Source of the DNA: Hirudinaria manillensis
Taxonomy: Eukaryota; Annelida; Clitellata; Hirudinida; Hirudinidae
Direction: 5' to 3'
NCBI GenBank assembly: GCA_034509925.1
Contig: CM067526.1
Coordinates: 5,403,501-5,467,500, forward strand
DNA: 64,000 nucleotides
Below the pieces are notes generated by a model. The model saw only the letters and a program-made list of their open reading frames with translations, had not been told where the DNA came from and made no database searches. Position numbers and translations under genes: made by a program. Numbering within the stretch: position 1 is the first letter of the stretch; every line of letters starts with the position of its first letter. Below, one piece after another: positions 45,474-57,900 of this stretch.

Positions 45474-46824
45474 GTTCTTTAAAAACCAAGGTTCGATTTT
45501 TTGCTGACTTGAAGTGATTTTGGACTATCCAATCTGTTCCAAATTCCCGTTATCAATCCCTGGGGCGAAATATGAATGAAAGTCTTTGAAAACTCGTTAA
45601 GCAGCCTTTTGTAATACTTCTGAACTTGACTTCTTACTGCTGATGGCAACTAACTCGTAATGGATTTTGACTTTAATGTCTTGAAACTATATTTTATTAT
45701 TAGATAGAATACTTTGTATGAATAAGTTGATTTTGGTTCCGTCAAGTGCTGTTTTGAGATGGTCGGGGAAGTACTATAATCTGGTGGGCTTCGTTTAGAT
45801 GGTTTAGACTTGCTTGATGGCTGATTGAGAGGATACCTGTCGAGCACATTGAAACATCAGGTCTTCGCCTCCACCTGGAGTTTTTGAAGTTGCAATGTAC
45901 ATAGTTGGAAAATAGCTTTTAAGTCCAGTGCCCTGACGTTGTATTTTAAGAAATCGGAAGATGATGGTTTGTCGTAGTCTTCAAAATAGTCCGAATCGGA
46001 ATCGTACATGTTTATGTACCGAAATTTATATATAAACTAAGATCATGCGCAACTTCTTAATAATAATTTTACGATCATAACTAATTTTAAATCGTAAGTT
46101 TAACTTTAAAATCAATTTAACTTATGCTCGGGCAAAACACACTAAACTTGCACGGTTTCAATAAAATTTACTCAAATTTTTTGTTAAAAAAATGTGTAAA
46201 TAAATATTTAAATTAAGATATTTGTTACGATTACAGGCAGAATTAAAATAAAAACGAATTAATTTTTTTAAATCAAGAAAAAAGTGGAGATTACGGAGTG
46301 AAAATAAAATTTGGAAAACATTAAAATGTTTCTACAGATGTTTAAAAAAAACCCAAGTGTTGGTCAGGAATCATCGTTTTTATTCGAGGTTTTCATGGAA
46401 ACGGGCAGCGAACTGAAATTCTGATTCCTTCTCTCCATCAAATGAGTCTCAATTGGTGCACTTTCCCTTGTTGATCATCTTTTATGAGAATTGAAAATAG
46501 GACCGAGTAATCAATTAGTTACCATACGAAGCTTGATACCAAACATCTCGAGTCATCTAGTACAACATTCTCGAAAAAAGACAAAATAGCGTGAAACACT
46601 TCAAATTCTTCGAATCTCAATGAAATACAAATATTAATTCTTAGGGTATTAAGCCTTCGGTGTTTCCCTCTCGGTGTCAATTCGTCGATTCATGTGGCAT
46701 GAAATTGTTATGGAGGTTTATTGATGTTGTTTCGGGCTTTCGTTTAGGTTCTGTTTCCTTTAGAAGCACTTGCTTGTTTTTTACCTTTGAGATTTTCCTA
46801 TTCTTTGTTCCTCTATTTTGCTGT
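45474..46824. other. Intergenic region, block B counterpart of 2181-3531
   Basis: Almost identical to block A, with the same short module remnant (45650-46013). No gene recognised. Confidence 0.5.
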
Positions 46825-49448
46825 TCAAAGCTTACCGCTTAGGAAGTTTTCCTTAGTGATGAGCATCAAATTTTTCGAAATTACATCCGAATGAAGTACA
46901 TAGTTTAATACATTCACCGTCGTACATTTCGGTCTTGCGAGCAGCTCAATTTCACCGTCTCCGTACGGTCTCCATATCACCACCTTTTTTTAAAAAAGAA
47001 TCGTAAAGAGAAAGTAAAATAACTTTTTATTTTCATTTAGCCATTTTCACACATTCATAATGTAAAAAATATCAGGATAAAAAGCAATTGATTTAAGAGA
47101 ATTATCTATTTAACGCCAAACTACCAACTACTAGACTGAGAATCTTTTGAGAAAAAATTTAGCAATTGTTATAAAAGCCCAGAATTAACAGAAGAGTTTC
47201 TAATGCCAAAAATTGGGAATTGTTTTCATTCTTTTGATTGAATTTCGCTTTTGTTTCTTACCAAGAAAAACAAAATTATATCATTAAGTACAATGCATCA
47301 TCAGCCAGAATATCATGAAAATAATAAGAAAAAATATAAACATGTCCTTTATTACAATAAAACAAAGGCTGGAGTTGATACCGTGGATCAGATGTTAGAG
47401 GGTATATCACTAAATGGATGACAAGGCAATAGCCGAGGGCACAATTACGGAACTTTGTAATTTTCAGACAAAGCGTAGGACAATTAAATTGAATGGCCCA
47501 GATGTAACCAATGATCGTACAATGTTTGTCATTATGCATATTATGACAAATTATAATTTTAGATTGATGTCTATGCAAACCTGAGCAGTGTTACAATTCG
47601 GAGCGCAAAGTGCGTAGCATTGTAGAGGCGGCGTTAGATGCTCGGGCACAATCTTCGGGCAGCCATAATCCAAGGGTCCTAAAAATGTACTCCTCTTACC
47701 CACAGGTTTACTTACATCAACGTCGAAGGCCATCTCGACGGACCACTCTATGGTTTTCAATATTTGATAGGAGTTTTTTATGACATCCTTTAAGACTAGG
47801 TAAGCGTAGAATTTCTGCTTTCTGTACACAAACGTCAAGGTTGGATGTGGTATGACTTGTTTGATCGGTAAGACCCAGAGACACTATCGACAAATTTAAA
47901 GATGTCTTTCATTTTATAGTTGTGACAGCATGTCTTTGATCATTGAGTCTGTGTGACTTATTATTTGACCCCTATTAAGGGTACATTATAAGGACATTCT
48001 TAATCCCGGGATGCCAATGAAAAGCATTTGTAATATTTTAAATGATAAATCATTAATTAAATTTTACCCAATTTTCTTAGCAATTATTTCCGAGGGCCAA
48101 TAAAATACCGCTTATTACTGTGATTATCAAGTTCAAAATTAAACTGTTTTTAAAATGATTTGATAAAGCCTACTTCGGTCTTTAAACCGTCACGCATTTG
48201 TGCATTCGCGACGACTTTATCCTGCGTTGGTCCCTCAACGTTGGTGATCCCAGCCGCTGGTCCGTACCAAGGATAATTGTTGCGATTTCCGTCGCTCATC
48301 ATTTGGTATTTTCCAGTTACTAGCTCTGGAATTTCCCAGCTTGCTCTTTAATGGAATAAAGTGGTTGATGGACATCAAAAGATTTAAAGTGACACGGAAG
48401 TAATTTCACTTTTTAGCATTTAAAAGTTACAACATTGGCATTTGTCACATTCAAATATTTTATTATTAAATTAAGGATTGATAATGATAAAATTAACGAT
48501 TAACTAAAAGTATAAGCTAATTATCGTAAACATTTTCAAGGACTTACATTCCTGAATCACCGTAACCACAAATGGTGGTTGCATCTGTACAAACTTGGAT
48601 CCATCCGATTTGGATCTTTACTCCAGCTGGCAATATAGGAATTTCGAAGGTGGCGGAAGCTCTGTTTTAAAGCAATTCTCTTTTAATTTTGGCAGGAAAT
48701 TGTTTAATATCTTATAGAATTATATTTTATATGATTTCTAGATAATGTAGTTGAATTGAAGTAGTTAAATAAAAAGTAACTTTAACCCCTAATGCCCCTA
48801 ATTAAACGCACCATCGTTTTGACATTGGGTTTTTGTTCTTTTTAAAAAATTTTTCTTGAGACCTTTCCACTTTTGGTGCGACTTCTCTAATTAATAATGA
48901 CATGCGGCTCTGGATGAGTTGATATTCTTGCCTTATTTACTTTAAAACTGTTTACATCTGCCTCAGTATTTAAGTTGTCATCCATGAATACAGTCCTGAC
49001 GAATTTACCCCTTGTTGGTCCCAGAACGCCGGTGAACGAAGTCGTTGCCCCGTACCAAGGAAATACCACGCTATCTGAATCGCTTATCATAGCGTATTTT
49101 CCAGTTACAAGCTCCGGAATTTCCCAGCTTATTCTTTAATGGAATTAGGCGGTTGACGAACATCAAATTATTTAAATTAACATGGAAGTTATTTCACTTT
49201 TTAGCCTTTAAAAGTTACCGCATTGACATTGTCAAAATCAATTATTTTATGATTGTATTAAGGAATGATAATGATAAAATTATCGATTAACTAAGGGTAT
49301 AAGCAAATTATCATAAACATTTGCAAATACTTACATTCCTAGATCACCATAAACGCAAACGAGAGTCAACTCTGTACAAACTTGGATCCATCCGATTAGG
49401 ACGTTTACATCAGGTGACAATTTAGGAATTTCGACTGTGGCGGAAGTT
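46825..49448 (-). pseudogene. Fused P2'/P3' FAM78-like locus without exon 1
   Basis: In coding order: exon 2 (49335-49448) and exon 3 (48962-49133) of P3', then exon 2 (48548-48661), exon 3 (48174-48345), exon 4 (47581-47883) and exon 5 (46825-46983) of P2'. Block A sequence 5677-9685 is absent here, which removes exon 1 of P2 and exons 4 and 5 of P3. The junction falls at the exon 3 donor of P3', now GAG|GCAGATGTAAAC. The exon 1 of P3 is also missing in block B. All remaining exons are open and nearly identical to block A. As it stands no start exon is visible, so I call it a pseudogene, though a fusion product from another start cannot be excluded. Confidence 0.75.
47183..47553 (+). mobile_element. 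piggyBac-like remnant in P2' intron 4
   Basis: Near-identical copy of 3890-4260, retaining YYNKTKAGVDTVDQM. Confidence 0.72.
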
Positions 49449-49879
49449 CTATTTTAAAGCAATTGACTTTTAATTTTGGCAGAAAATCGTTTAAATTAAT
49501 ACACATTTATATTTGTATAATATCTAGATAATATTGTTAAATTGAAGGTTAAAATGAAAGAATTAATTTAATTTAACCGTTTAATGTCCAATTTCTTATT
49601 TTTTATTTTTTTATAGTTATTACTAAATGTACATAGATATATGAGATTATTTTTAATATTTAATTTTTAACATGTAAACATTTTAAGCTATTCGGACAGT
49701 TGCACAGTTATATGTTTGTTCTTTTTACATTTGAACACAAAATATTTATTCAATCAGAAGTCGGTTAGTTCTACCTGAACATATTTAACATCCCCATATA
49801 CTTAAACATTGATTTTAGGTGTGAAATTTAATTCTTAACTTCTCATAAATTGCATGGATCATTTTTAAAGCCAATTTAT

Positions 49880-51677
49880 TAATTGTTAAATCAAGCAATC
49901 AAAATAGAACAACTCAGAACGGTTAATACAGAGACATGGATCAGCCTTAAGGAGACGCAAGCCTCAGTTGGCAGGCTGACCCAAAAAGTTAATTAATTAA
50001 ACAGATAAACCCGTCGAAAAGCAAACAAAAACAACAAATCTATTAATTTGAAACACCGAGGATGAGAAACAATTTAACGGATAATTTAAACAATATGTAC
50101 AAACAGTAATGCACATGGTCTTGTTTGTGTTAGAGATTTAATAGATGTCAGAATACTACAGCGAATACAGCCTTGGTGTATAATATACTGTTGAAAAACG
50201 TTTAAGGATAGATCTGGCAAAAGATGGACTGAATTCATGGGTGTGTCGGAAGAAGTGCGAAGGATTATTGTAATTAGTGCTTATGGGGATGAGACCAAAA
50301 AATTTATCAGGGAGGACATTCCTGTCATACGAGAACATAAAGAAGGAGACAGTTTGGAGACTACGAATTTGGTGGATATTAAGCATGTTTTTATTAATAA
50401 AAGCTAAAGTTGCATGAGATGAAACGGGTAATGAAAAAACTATTCGGATGACAAGTTTTTGCAAAATGGATAATTGATTTAGATAACTATGGTAAGTGGC
50501 GCCCTTACAATGTTGTAGTAAATAAGGTATTGATAAGTAATTTAATAATATAATAGTAGTTCAATCTTGGTGATAATAAAAGGACAGATTCGGACTATGA
50601 CTCCAATATTCCTGGCCATTCAACATTATATGTGATTTATGTGGTCATGCCAAGATAAGTGTTCATCAATAATTACACAAAGATAACGAAAGCTAGTGAC
50701 TCTTCAGATTAGCTAGAATCCAATTATTAATATTGTCAAGTTCAATGTTTAAAGATCTGATGAGGAGGTTGACATTGTCACCAGAGATGTAAATGGCCAT
50801 GTCATCAAATGATGAAACATTGAAAATATCTATGCAGTTGAAATCATTCATATACATAAGAAAAAGTGGACCTAGAACAGATCCTTGAGGTACTCCACAA
50901 TTTACAATTGACATCATAAGAGATAGTATTATTATAAACTCTTTGTTTTCTATTAGCCAAACAATCAATAAACCACTGTAAAACAACACACCCCTAATAC
51001 CATAAAATTCAAGTTTAAATAATATTTTATAGTTCACAGAATCAAAAACTAATTTTAGGTCAAGAAAAGAGGCTATAAGAACTTCCCCAGCATCAACAAC
51101 ATTTGATATAGCAGACTGAAGTAGTAAAAGAGGCATTTAGGTTGCATGATTTTTTTCAAAAGCCGAATTGTGATTTATTGAAAATATTAAATTATCTAAT
51201 TAATCATCCTATTGTGAGCAATTTTTTCAATAAGTGGAAAAATAGGGTAATACGGAAATTGGTCTATAATTATTGAAATGACTAGAATCCCCAGACTTGA
51301 AAATTGGAATAACTTTAGCAGATTTTAATTCAGGAGGAACCAAGCCAGTATGGAAGGAACAGTTAAATATTGAAGATAAGGGGTCTCCTATTAAAGAGAT
51401 AGATTCATGAGCTACGGACGGATCAATATCGTCTCTGCCACAACTACGAGACTTTTTAAGTGTAGAAGTTTTTATTATGTCCAATGGATTAGTTGGAAGA
51501 AAACTCATAGATTGTAAGTTAGATATGGAGAGATATGATTCAAAAGTATTATTTGAGGTAGAATGAGTGTTGTCTGCGGTAATCTGGCCAATACTTGAGA
51601 AGTACTGATTGAATTGATTTGTAACATCCATGGGTGATAGCAAATTACCTTCATCATCAAAAAACATTGAAACATAC
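49880..51677 (-). mobile_element. CR1/Jockey-group LINE, block B copy, 5' part missing
   Basis: Same element as 10600-12395: carboxy end 50156-50464, RT pieces 50693-51136 (CGVPQGSVLGPL) and 51227-51697. The upstream half (endonuclease, ORF1) is replaced by an LTR. Confidence 0.75.
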
Positions 51678-52010
51678 TGTTGGATCCCTAGATCCAATAA
51701 ATTGAAGAATAATTAAAATTATATTGCCAATTAATTAATTTAATAATTAATTAAATTTAGTGGCAATATAATTTGAGAATTAATTAATTGTTGCTATTCA
51801 GACTCTTTGGTTATGCACCTCGACAAATGGATTTGTATCGGAAAGTAGAGCAAGAATTAGAGAACAGCAGATTTCAAGACTTAGACATTTGAAGCATCGT
51901 GCATCTTCCAAGCCATCTGACAACTTTCAATAAACCTGACCTTCTATAATTAGTTTGAGGACCCCGGGTTATTACATTGGTGTCAGGAGTGGGATTTAGA
52001 GTTAAAGGTT
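51678..52010 (+). mobile_element. Family 2 LTR with leader, in inverse orientation to the others
   Basis: LTR 51678-51976 followed by the primer-binding site TGGTGTCAGGAGTGGGATTT and a short leader. Joins directly to sequence matching block A 16742. It therefore replaces block A 12396-16741, which includes the exon 1 of P3. Confidence 0.8.
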
Positions 52011-54944
52011 AAATAAGCATGTTGTTTCAATTCTTTCACTAAGACTATTAAAATAAAAGACAAGAATTATATGAGTTGTTTTAATTGAAAATATATATAT
52101 ATAAGTTCAATAATTAAGACGTGTTATTTCTTCTTTTTCAACATTTTCGTTATGACATCATCGAAGTATTGCTTAGGTGTACATTGAAATATTAGAAAGG
52201 TCGTTTCAAAATTTTTGCCTTAAATTGCGACTAAATAATGTCCTAATAGTTGCCTCACAATATTTTCCATTTCAAAACAAAATCAGAGACCGAAAATTTG
52301 ATATTAATAGTTTTGGGATATAAGAAACTCGAATAAAAGCATTTTTGTTAACGTTAAAGCAGAGCACCCCCATCATTTGTATATGGTTTGGACAAGACAT
52401 TTATGGACAAATTTCAAAAGTGATTTGTTTAAATGTGTTTCGTTGACCAATCCGAGCGAAACAAACGTCCCAGGAAGAAATATTGACCTTAAATAGACTC
52501 GGGCTATTATTCTCATCCTCTCTCTCGGCTTAATGACCACGATTAACTATTATTGGGGTGAACAAAGGCTTACAGTTTGATATATTCTCGACCCGATAAG
52601 CATTCTTAAATGTCGATAAAAAAAGACGAAAAGAAAGTTATGTTTATTTAATATTGCACCTTATGTTTTGTCGTAGATTTTTTATAACTTCAGAATATCG
52701 AGATCTACATGGTTTATTAGGATCAACGCAATACGACACAGTACGATACGAACTCGAGCGGTATTAAAACGGAAAACGAGCGTGCCTCGTCGCACTAAAC
52801 CGTATAATCCCACAACACCTTCAGTGAATCATCCTGCGCACGCTTCCTGAGCTGGTTCGCGTGGCGATGGAGCATTTTGCCGTTTGCCTCCACTAGGTAG
52901 ACTTGGGTCCTTGTAGTCTCTTACGAAGACTGCGTCTCCCTCGGCGAACTCTCTCATTCGTCGGTGGACGGGTTTCCTTTCTTCCATCTCCTGATCCGCT
53001 CTTGGGAGATGTTTTACTGGGCTTTTGAGTTGGAGGTCACTCAGGGGAGTTCTCAAAGGTCTCCCTAGGAGTTTCTCTGCCGGCGTCTTCAAATCCGTCA
53101 AAGACGTGCAAGGCGTTGTCCGGTAAGTTAAATTTCTGGAGCGCATCCTCCATCACCTCCTCTCCCTGCAGATTTTGTAGTGTACGCTTGAATGTGTCCA
53201 CAAAACGCTCAGCTTGTCCATTGCATTTGGTAGGTGACTTGACGTGTTGCAGTCCATTCCTCTGACAGAACTAGCGAGCTAGCATTTTCATTCTAGTTGT
53301 CCCAGGATGTCCCTCGTGCAGCATCTTCAAAATTCGGCCTTGCAGGGCTGATGGGATCACGGCTCGTCCGTAGTTCTTCTCTGCCTTGGTGAGAGATCTA
53401 CTGGCGTGTGCGATCGCCTTCTCCGTGCCGTTCGGGAAGCGATGAGAGATGACTGCTCCCACTCCATAGTCACACGCGTCCGCAGCAACGACGATGTCCA
53501 GTGCAGGGTCGAAGTGCGTCAACAACAGATCAGACTGCAACACTACCTTGAGCTTGTCAAGAACTCTCTGGTGTTCAGCAGTCCACACGAATTTGTCTTC
53601 TCTTTCCAGATCGTCCAGGAGGCCTCTCATTGAACGCATATCTGGCACAAAAGACGAGTAGTAGCTTATCATACCTAAGAACGATTTCAGCTGCTTTTCT
53701 TCCATGAACATCGTCATCATGGTCAAAAACTTATCCTCAGTAGCCATCCTCGTCGCCAAATATGTTATAACTTCAGAATATCGAGATCTACACGGTTTAT
53801 TAGGATCAATGCAATACGACGCAACACGACACAATACGACACAGTATGATACGAACACGAGCGGAATTAAAACGGAAAACGAGCGTGCCTCGTCGCACGA
53901 GGTACACAAAACCAAAGATACGTATAATCCCACAATAATTGATGTAAATTTAAGTTAATTAATTAATTGTTCTGCTGGTTTTAGGGTTGGTAATTTATGC
54001 CCACAACGATAAGAAACTGAGGATCAAGCATATATGAAATATACCGATTTACTATGTTAGGAAATTTCGATGTAAAGTACGACCATCTTTGACTTCTTAA
54101 TAATAATTTTCTGATCACAACTAATTTTATATCTTAAGCTTAATTTGATAATGAAATTTCAATTATTCAAAATTTAACCATATGTTCAGCCATAACACAT
54201 TAACTTGCGGGGTTTTAACACAAATTTATTGTTCATATTTTTCGATTTTTGTAACTAAAATTTAAATTAATATTTCTTACGATTACAAGCAGAAATAAAG
54301 TAAAAAGGAAATAATTTCTTTAAAAAAAAACCTAATGATGAATGGAGTGAAAGTAAAATTTGGAGGACAAAAGTTCCATATGCTGGTCAGAAATCATAGT
54401 TTTCATTCGAGGTTTTCCTTGAAAAGATCACATCAGATTTCTTCATTTCATCAAACGAGTCTCAATTTAAGCACCTCCCATTCCAATAAAGTTGGCCGTT
54501 TCTTCAGCAATCAGTCAGTCACCATGATGATAAGAAACGTCGTGAAACCTTCATTCAGTCAAAACCTCGCCATGAATTTGCAAATGATTGGAAATACTTT
54601 CGATGAGTAACCTGCTGATTAAAAATTCATCGGATATCGTCCGGCAATCAATGAATGAAGATAATAGAATTGGAATACGAACCTGTTCATGAATCTCTCG
54701 TTAAACATTCAAAAAAGAGAAAGTGGCGAGAACCACTGCTAGTAATTCTTCAAAATCTTTGAGTCTCAATGAAATATTATTTGTTATGTTTTGAGCACTA
54801 GGTATTCCCTCTTGGTGTCGATTCAGGGTGGAATGAAATTATTGTGGATATTTCTATTGACTTTGTTTCAGGCTTTCCTTTAGGAGCAATTGCTCGGTTT
54901 TTTCCTTTGCGATTTTTCTATTCTTTGTTCCTTATTTTTGCTGT
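52011..54944. other. Intergenic region, block B counterpart of 16742-18439
   Basis: Matches block A closely outside the inserted gypsy remnant. Contains the lysine-tailed frame at 52126-52173 and the 91-codon plus-strand ORF at 54335-54610. No recognised gene. Confidence 0.5.
52682..53937 (-). mobile_element. Ty3/gypsy remnant of another lineage, only in block B
   Basis: LTR-like ends at 52682-52817 and 53763-53937 sharing TTATAACTTCAGAATATCG and GAGCGTGCCTCGTCGCAC. Between them, minus-strand segments of RT/RNase H (LKSFLGMISYYSSFVPDMR, ACDYGVGAVISH), the zinc-binding region (LHEGHPGTTRMK) and the integrase end. Most of the element is missing and it is clearly dead. The two LTRs differ from each other, so it is older than the 27912 family, yet block A has no copy. 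Confidence 0.8.
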
Positions 54945-57900
54945 TCAAATCTGGCCGTTTAGGTAGTTTTCCTTGGTATAAAGCATCAACATTTTCGAGT
55001 GTACATCCGAATAAAGTGCATATGTGTCCACATTCATCGTCGTACACGTGGGTGGATAAAGCACCTCTATATCACCGTAGTACGGTCTCCACACCACCAT
55101 CTTAAAAAGCGTCATGAAATATTTCTCAAAAAAACCCTTTTATAGTAATTTGTTTATGATTCTTTTATTGATAATGTAAAAAAAATATCATTATATATAA
55201 GCAAATATGATCAAAGAAAATCATCTGCATAAACTACCTAGTGACATGATATACTACTTGACCGAGATAATAATGAGAAAAAAGTTAGCAATTGTTGTAA
55301 CGCTTAGAAAGAACAGAGTTTACAGATGAGGTTGTAATACCAGAGATAGAGAATTGTTTTCATTCTTATAATACTAGGCCGAGATACTATTGAGAAAAAA
55401 AGTTAGCAGTTGTAAAGCTTAGAAAGATCAGAATTAACAGATGAGTTTCTAATGCCAAAGGATGAGAATTGTTCTCATTCTTGTGATTCAGTGAGAAAAT
55501 GATGCAAGAAAATCAAATCTGTCATTGTGAAGTACAATGCATAATCAGCAAGAATATCATAAAAAGAAAAAATAGGATAAACATCACTTTCATTGCAATA
55601 ATACCAAGACTGATTTGATACCATGGATCAGATGGTAGAGGGTGTATCATTTAAATGATGACAAGAAAATAGCCGAGGGCACATCAATTAGTGTGTTTTA
55701 TCATTTTGAAATAAAGCGTTTGACAATTAAATTAAACGTTCCAGATGTAACCAATGATCGTACAATGTTATTATAAATATAAAAACAAATCATAATTTTT
55801 AAATTGAGTACTATGAAATTGTAGCTTACTTGGGCAGTGTTACAAGTCGGAGCGCTTAGTGCGTAGCATTGTATAGGTGGGATTAGATTTTCGGGCAGAA
55901 CTTTCGGACATTGCTGCTGAAGTGGTCCTAATAATGTAGACCTCTTACCCACAGGTTTGTTTATATCAACATCGACAGCCATCTCAATGGACCACTCTAG
56001 GGCTTTCAGGATTTCGTAGACATTATTTTTGACATCTTTTAAGACTAAGTAACAGTAGAATTTCTGCTTTCTGTACACAAAATTCAAGGTTGGTGGTGGT
56101 GTTAATTTCTTTTTCGGTACGTTCCAGGTTGACTATTAATGTAGAAGTTCAATAAACAATTTAGAAAATAAGCTTTTCAATTTAAAAACTAAAATCTGTT
56201 CAACTGATTAACAAATTTAAAGTTTTTTTTTTAATTTGCGAAGTTGTGGCGACATTTAACACAACTTTGATCCCTGTAGCTATCGTTCATTGTTTGACCC
56301 GTTTTAAGACGGTTACATTAAAATTACATTCTAAATCCCGATATCCAAGTGAAGAGATTTACAACATTCAAACTAATAAAGTTTTATTATTATCAATAAT
56401 AATATTATCAATTTCTTTAGTATTAACTTCCAAATGTCAATAAATTACTTATACATTTTCTGATTAATAGACCAAAAATTATACTGTTTAAACGATTGGG
56501 TAAAGCCTACATCAGTTTTTAAGTTGTCATCCATAAATACAGTCCTGACGATTTTATTACTCGTTGGTCCTTTAACGCTGGTGACCTCATTCGTTGCCCC
56601 GTACCAAGGAAATTGCGTGCCACATGAATCGCTCATCATGTCGTATTTTCCAGATACAAGCTCCGGAATTTCCCAGCTTATTCTTTAACGGAATTAGGCA
56701 GTTGACAAACATCAAAGGATTTAAATTAACATTGAAATAATTATACATTTTAGCATTTTAAAGTTACTACATTGACATTGTCAAAATCAAATATTTTATG
56801 ATTAAATTAAGGAACGAAATAATAAAATTAATGAGTCATTAGAATTATGGCCAAAATGACATGGAAAATTGAGAATGCTTACATTCCTACATCACCATAA
56901 ACGCAGACTAGAGTCATCTCTGTACAAACTTGGATCCATCCGATTTGGATGTTTGCTCCAGGTGGCAATTTAGGAATTTCGACGGTGGCGGAAACTCTAT
57001 TTTAAAGCAATTCACTTTTAATTTTAGCAGGAAATCGCCTAATTTGTAATTGCGTAATTGATAATTTGGTTAAATTGATATTTAAAAAGAAAAAAAACTT
57101 TATCCCAGCAACAAACAATTTCTTATTTACCATCGACCTATGTTAATTTTGTTATATTTTGTAATAACCCGGGGTCCTCAAACTAATTATGGAAGGTCAG
57201 GTTTATTGAAAGTGTTCAGATGCCTTGGAAGATGTACAATGCTCGAATGTCTAAGTCTTGAAATCTTGCTGTATCTCTTACTCTCGCTCTGCTTTTCGAG
57301 ATAACTCTGTCTAGATTCATAACCAAAGCCTCTGAATAGTACCCATTAATTAATTATCAATTTATATTGCCAATCAATTTAATTAATTACTAAATTAATT
57401 AATCAGCAATATAATTTTAATTATTCTTCAATTATCTGGCTCCAGGAACCCAACAATATGATACACCAAGATAAGAATTTATATTGAATTTTTAATTGAT
57501 AATATTTAAACATAAAGAAATAGAAGGAAATCGTCTAATTCAATTTTAAAATTTGTAATTGCTCAATAGATAATGTGGTTAAATTGAAGATTAAAACTTT
57601 ATCCCAGCAACATATTGGCGGATTCCTGGATCCAGATAATTAATGAATAATCAAATTATATTGCTAAATAATTAATTAATGTTCATGTTCAAAGCAAAAA
57701 AGAACTGCAGACGACTGGAACGTCGCTACCTCCGGGAGCGCTCGTTGGTCGCCAAGCAGCTCTACAAGTCCGCCAAAGCGACTGCCAGGAACGCTATCCT
57801 CAATTCTAGGGCCTCCGCCATCAGAGGAGCTCAACTCCGACGCGAGCCCCCGTGCCACGTGGCGCGCCCTACACAGGCTTCTTCACACTCGCCCGCAGCA

